Made by a program: the position numbers and the translations under genes. The notes beneath the pieces were generated by a model, which did no database searches, was not told where the DNA came from, and saw only the letters and a program-made list of their open reading frames with translations. DNA of 6,252 nt from CBFHND01 sp965657085 (GTDB taxonomy: Bacteria > Pseudomonadota > Alphaproteobacteria > Rhodobacterales > Rhodobacteraceae), in the NCBI GenBank assembly GCA_965657085.1, contig CBFHND010000056.1, positions 1 through 6,252 of the forward strand, written 5' to 3'. Of this stretch, positions 5,650 through 6,252 are shown one piece after another (the first letter of the stretch is position 1; each line of letters starts with the position of its first letter).

Positions 5650-6252
5650 CCTGCCCTCGCGAAAGCGTTCTCCAGATATAGCTGCGGCCGGATTTTTCCG
5701 TTGTTTTCGAGGGTTATGCGGGAGGGGCTGAGCACCGGCTTGGCAGCGGCCAGCCCAAAATCTGTTCTCTTGGGGCGCAATTCTCTGGACCTAATGACTG
5801 CGCTCGTTTGGTGAGTTTCTTGCAGGGCACTGAAAACGAATAGTTTTTCGGAGCCATGAACTGAACACTTGTATCCGGGTCGCGTTCGGTCAAATGCAAC
5901 GGAGATCGAACCTTCGCTTGTCGCGCGGCCTAGCACAGCGAAGGGATCGAGCAGTCCGCGGGCGACGACATGGAATCTGTCCAGCGTGAGCGCTGCGGAT
6001 GTTGCACAGAGACACTTCAGCGACTGTCTGCACTTTTGCAAGTCTCGTACGCAGGCCATGTGTTGCCTTAGCCAGGTTGTGGATGTGACCGGTGCACCCT
6101 TTGCAAAAACTAGGGTATCTCAATCTGAAGTTTCCGCCTTCCAAGGTAAGCCCCCATCACCTCAACGACGCTCAAGTACATACAGTTGATTGTCGGAAAC
6201 CCAACGGCTGGCTGATGGTCAGGCCTTACCACAGAGACTTGTTTGAATGGGC
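5650..6252. other. About 600 bases downstream of the tRNA without a convincing gene
   Basis: No frame on either strand gives a recognisable protein. The longer ones here (for example + 5869-6189 and the minus frame running 6059 back through the tRNA) lack family signatures, and the latter is antisense to the tRNA and alaX. G+C is about 55% over 5701-6240 and 59 of 120 over 5761-5880 by hand count, below most of the upstream genes. A 4-bp hairpin with a T-rich tail at 5689-5708 (CGGA, TTTT loop, TCCG) could help end the tRNA transcript. At the right edge two frames stay open to the end: minus strand with stop at 6110-6112 (about 46 codons visible) and plus strand from 6089. Either might be the end of a neighbouring gene, but I recognise neither. 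The region could be plain intergenic DNA, decayed coding sequence, or the edge of an element inserted at the tRNA. Confidence 0.5.
5911..5944. repeat. Inverted repeat (8-bp perfect stem) in the region after the tRNA
   Basis: CCTTCGCT (5911-5918) and AGCGAAGG (5937-5944) are perfect inverted copies separated by 18 bases. Self-complementary GATC lies just outside each arm (5905-5908 and 5945-5948), which could lengthen the stem across an internal loop. There is no T run on either side, so it is not a clear terminator. It may be an operator-like or structural element, or chance. Confidence 0.35.

Noticed and set aside
4442..5650. 402-codon minus-strand frame beginning MAERQGFEPWRR
   Set aside because: Its start is the antisense of the tRNA-Ser, a familiar source of false proteins containing GFEPW; the rest is antisense to alaX and the channel gene.
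5749..5777. Possible terminator formed by AGCCCAA and TTGGGGC
   Set aside because: The arms match only with a bulge, and the T-rich part lies within the loop rather than after the stem.
5515..5814. Plus-strand frame of 99 codons across the tRNA
   Set aside because: It translates the tRNA itself (ERWPSGRR / AVAEWSKAHAW type peptides arise from serine tRNAs) and has no ribosome site or family signature.
5832..5849. GAAAAC / GTTTTTC hairpin
   Set aside because: The stem is short, A-T rich and needs a bulge for the last pair; it is too weak to call a terminator or operator.
6034..6108. TTTTGCAA and TTGCAAAA inverted pair
   Set aside because: Eight-base A-T rich match about 60 bases apart, not unusual by chance, with no flanking extension.
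1..6252. CRISPR array, insertion sequence, toxin-antitoxin or phage defence genes
   Set aside because: No spaced direct repeats, no transposase or integrase motifs and no defence-type proteins were found on either strand.

Overview
The window looks like chromosomal DNA of an alphaproteobacterium, most likely of the Rhodobacterales (Roseobacter/Rhodobacter group). The coding part is GC-rich, and its gene order (a TrgA-type membrane protein, a TrgB-type NUDIX protein, a cysteine synthase) matches the trgAB-cysK tellurite-resistance locus known from Rhodobacter sphaeroides. This assignment rests on recognising protein families and gene order by eye; no database search was run.

Layout: positions 1-5503 hold five genes on the + strand, packed like one operon. 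They are the 3' end of trgA (1-212), trgB (214-1323), cysK (1375-2409), a large MscS-family mechanosensitive channel with an N-terminal DUF3772-type region (2409-4787), and a free-standing alanyl-tRNA editing protein of the AlaX type (4784-5503). The junctions are a 1-base gap, a 51-base gap, a 1-base overlap (TGATG) and a 4-base overlap (ATGA), so translational coupling is likely for most of them. A GC-rich inverted repeat follows alaX. Sixteen bases after it comes a complete tRNA-Ser(GGA) gene with encoded CCA (5560-5649).

From 5650 to the end (about 600 bases) I see no convincing gene. G+C falls to about 55% by hand count over 5701-6240, and to about 49% over 5761-5880. All six frames are short, or read through the tRNA. 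The drop directly after a tRNA 3' end fits an ordinary long intergenic region. It also fits the edge of an integrated element, because tRNA-Ser genes are common integration sites, but no integrase or duplicated att site is visible here.

How the genes may work together: trgA, trgB and cysK are linked by the tellurite-resistance phenotype in Rhodobacter. CysK makes cysteine, the precursor of glutathione. TrgB joins a gamma-glutamylcyclotransferase-like domain (a fold used in gamma-glutamyl/glutathione turnover) to a NUDIX domain resembling ADP-ribose pyrophosphatases. A theme of thiol supply and oxidative or metalloid stress is therefore reasonable inference. The channel and AlaX would add envelope-tension protection and removal of mischarged Ser-tRNA(Ala). 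Why they share the operon is not shown by the sequence. Nothing here is clearly a new system. The most notable points are the two-domain TrgB with both active-site signatures intact and the tight coupling of five functionally different genes.
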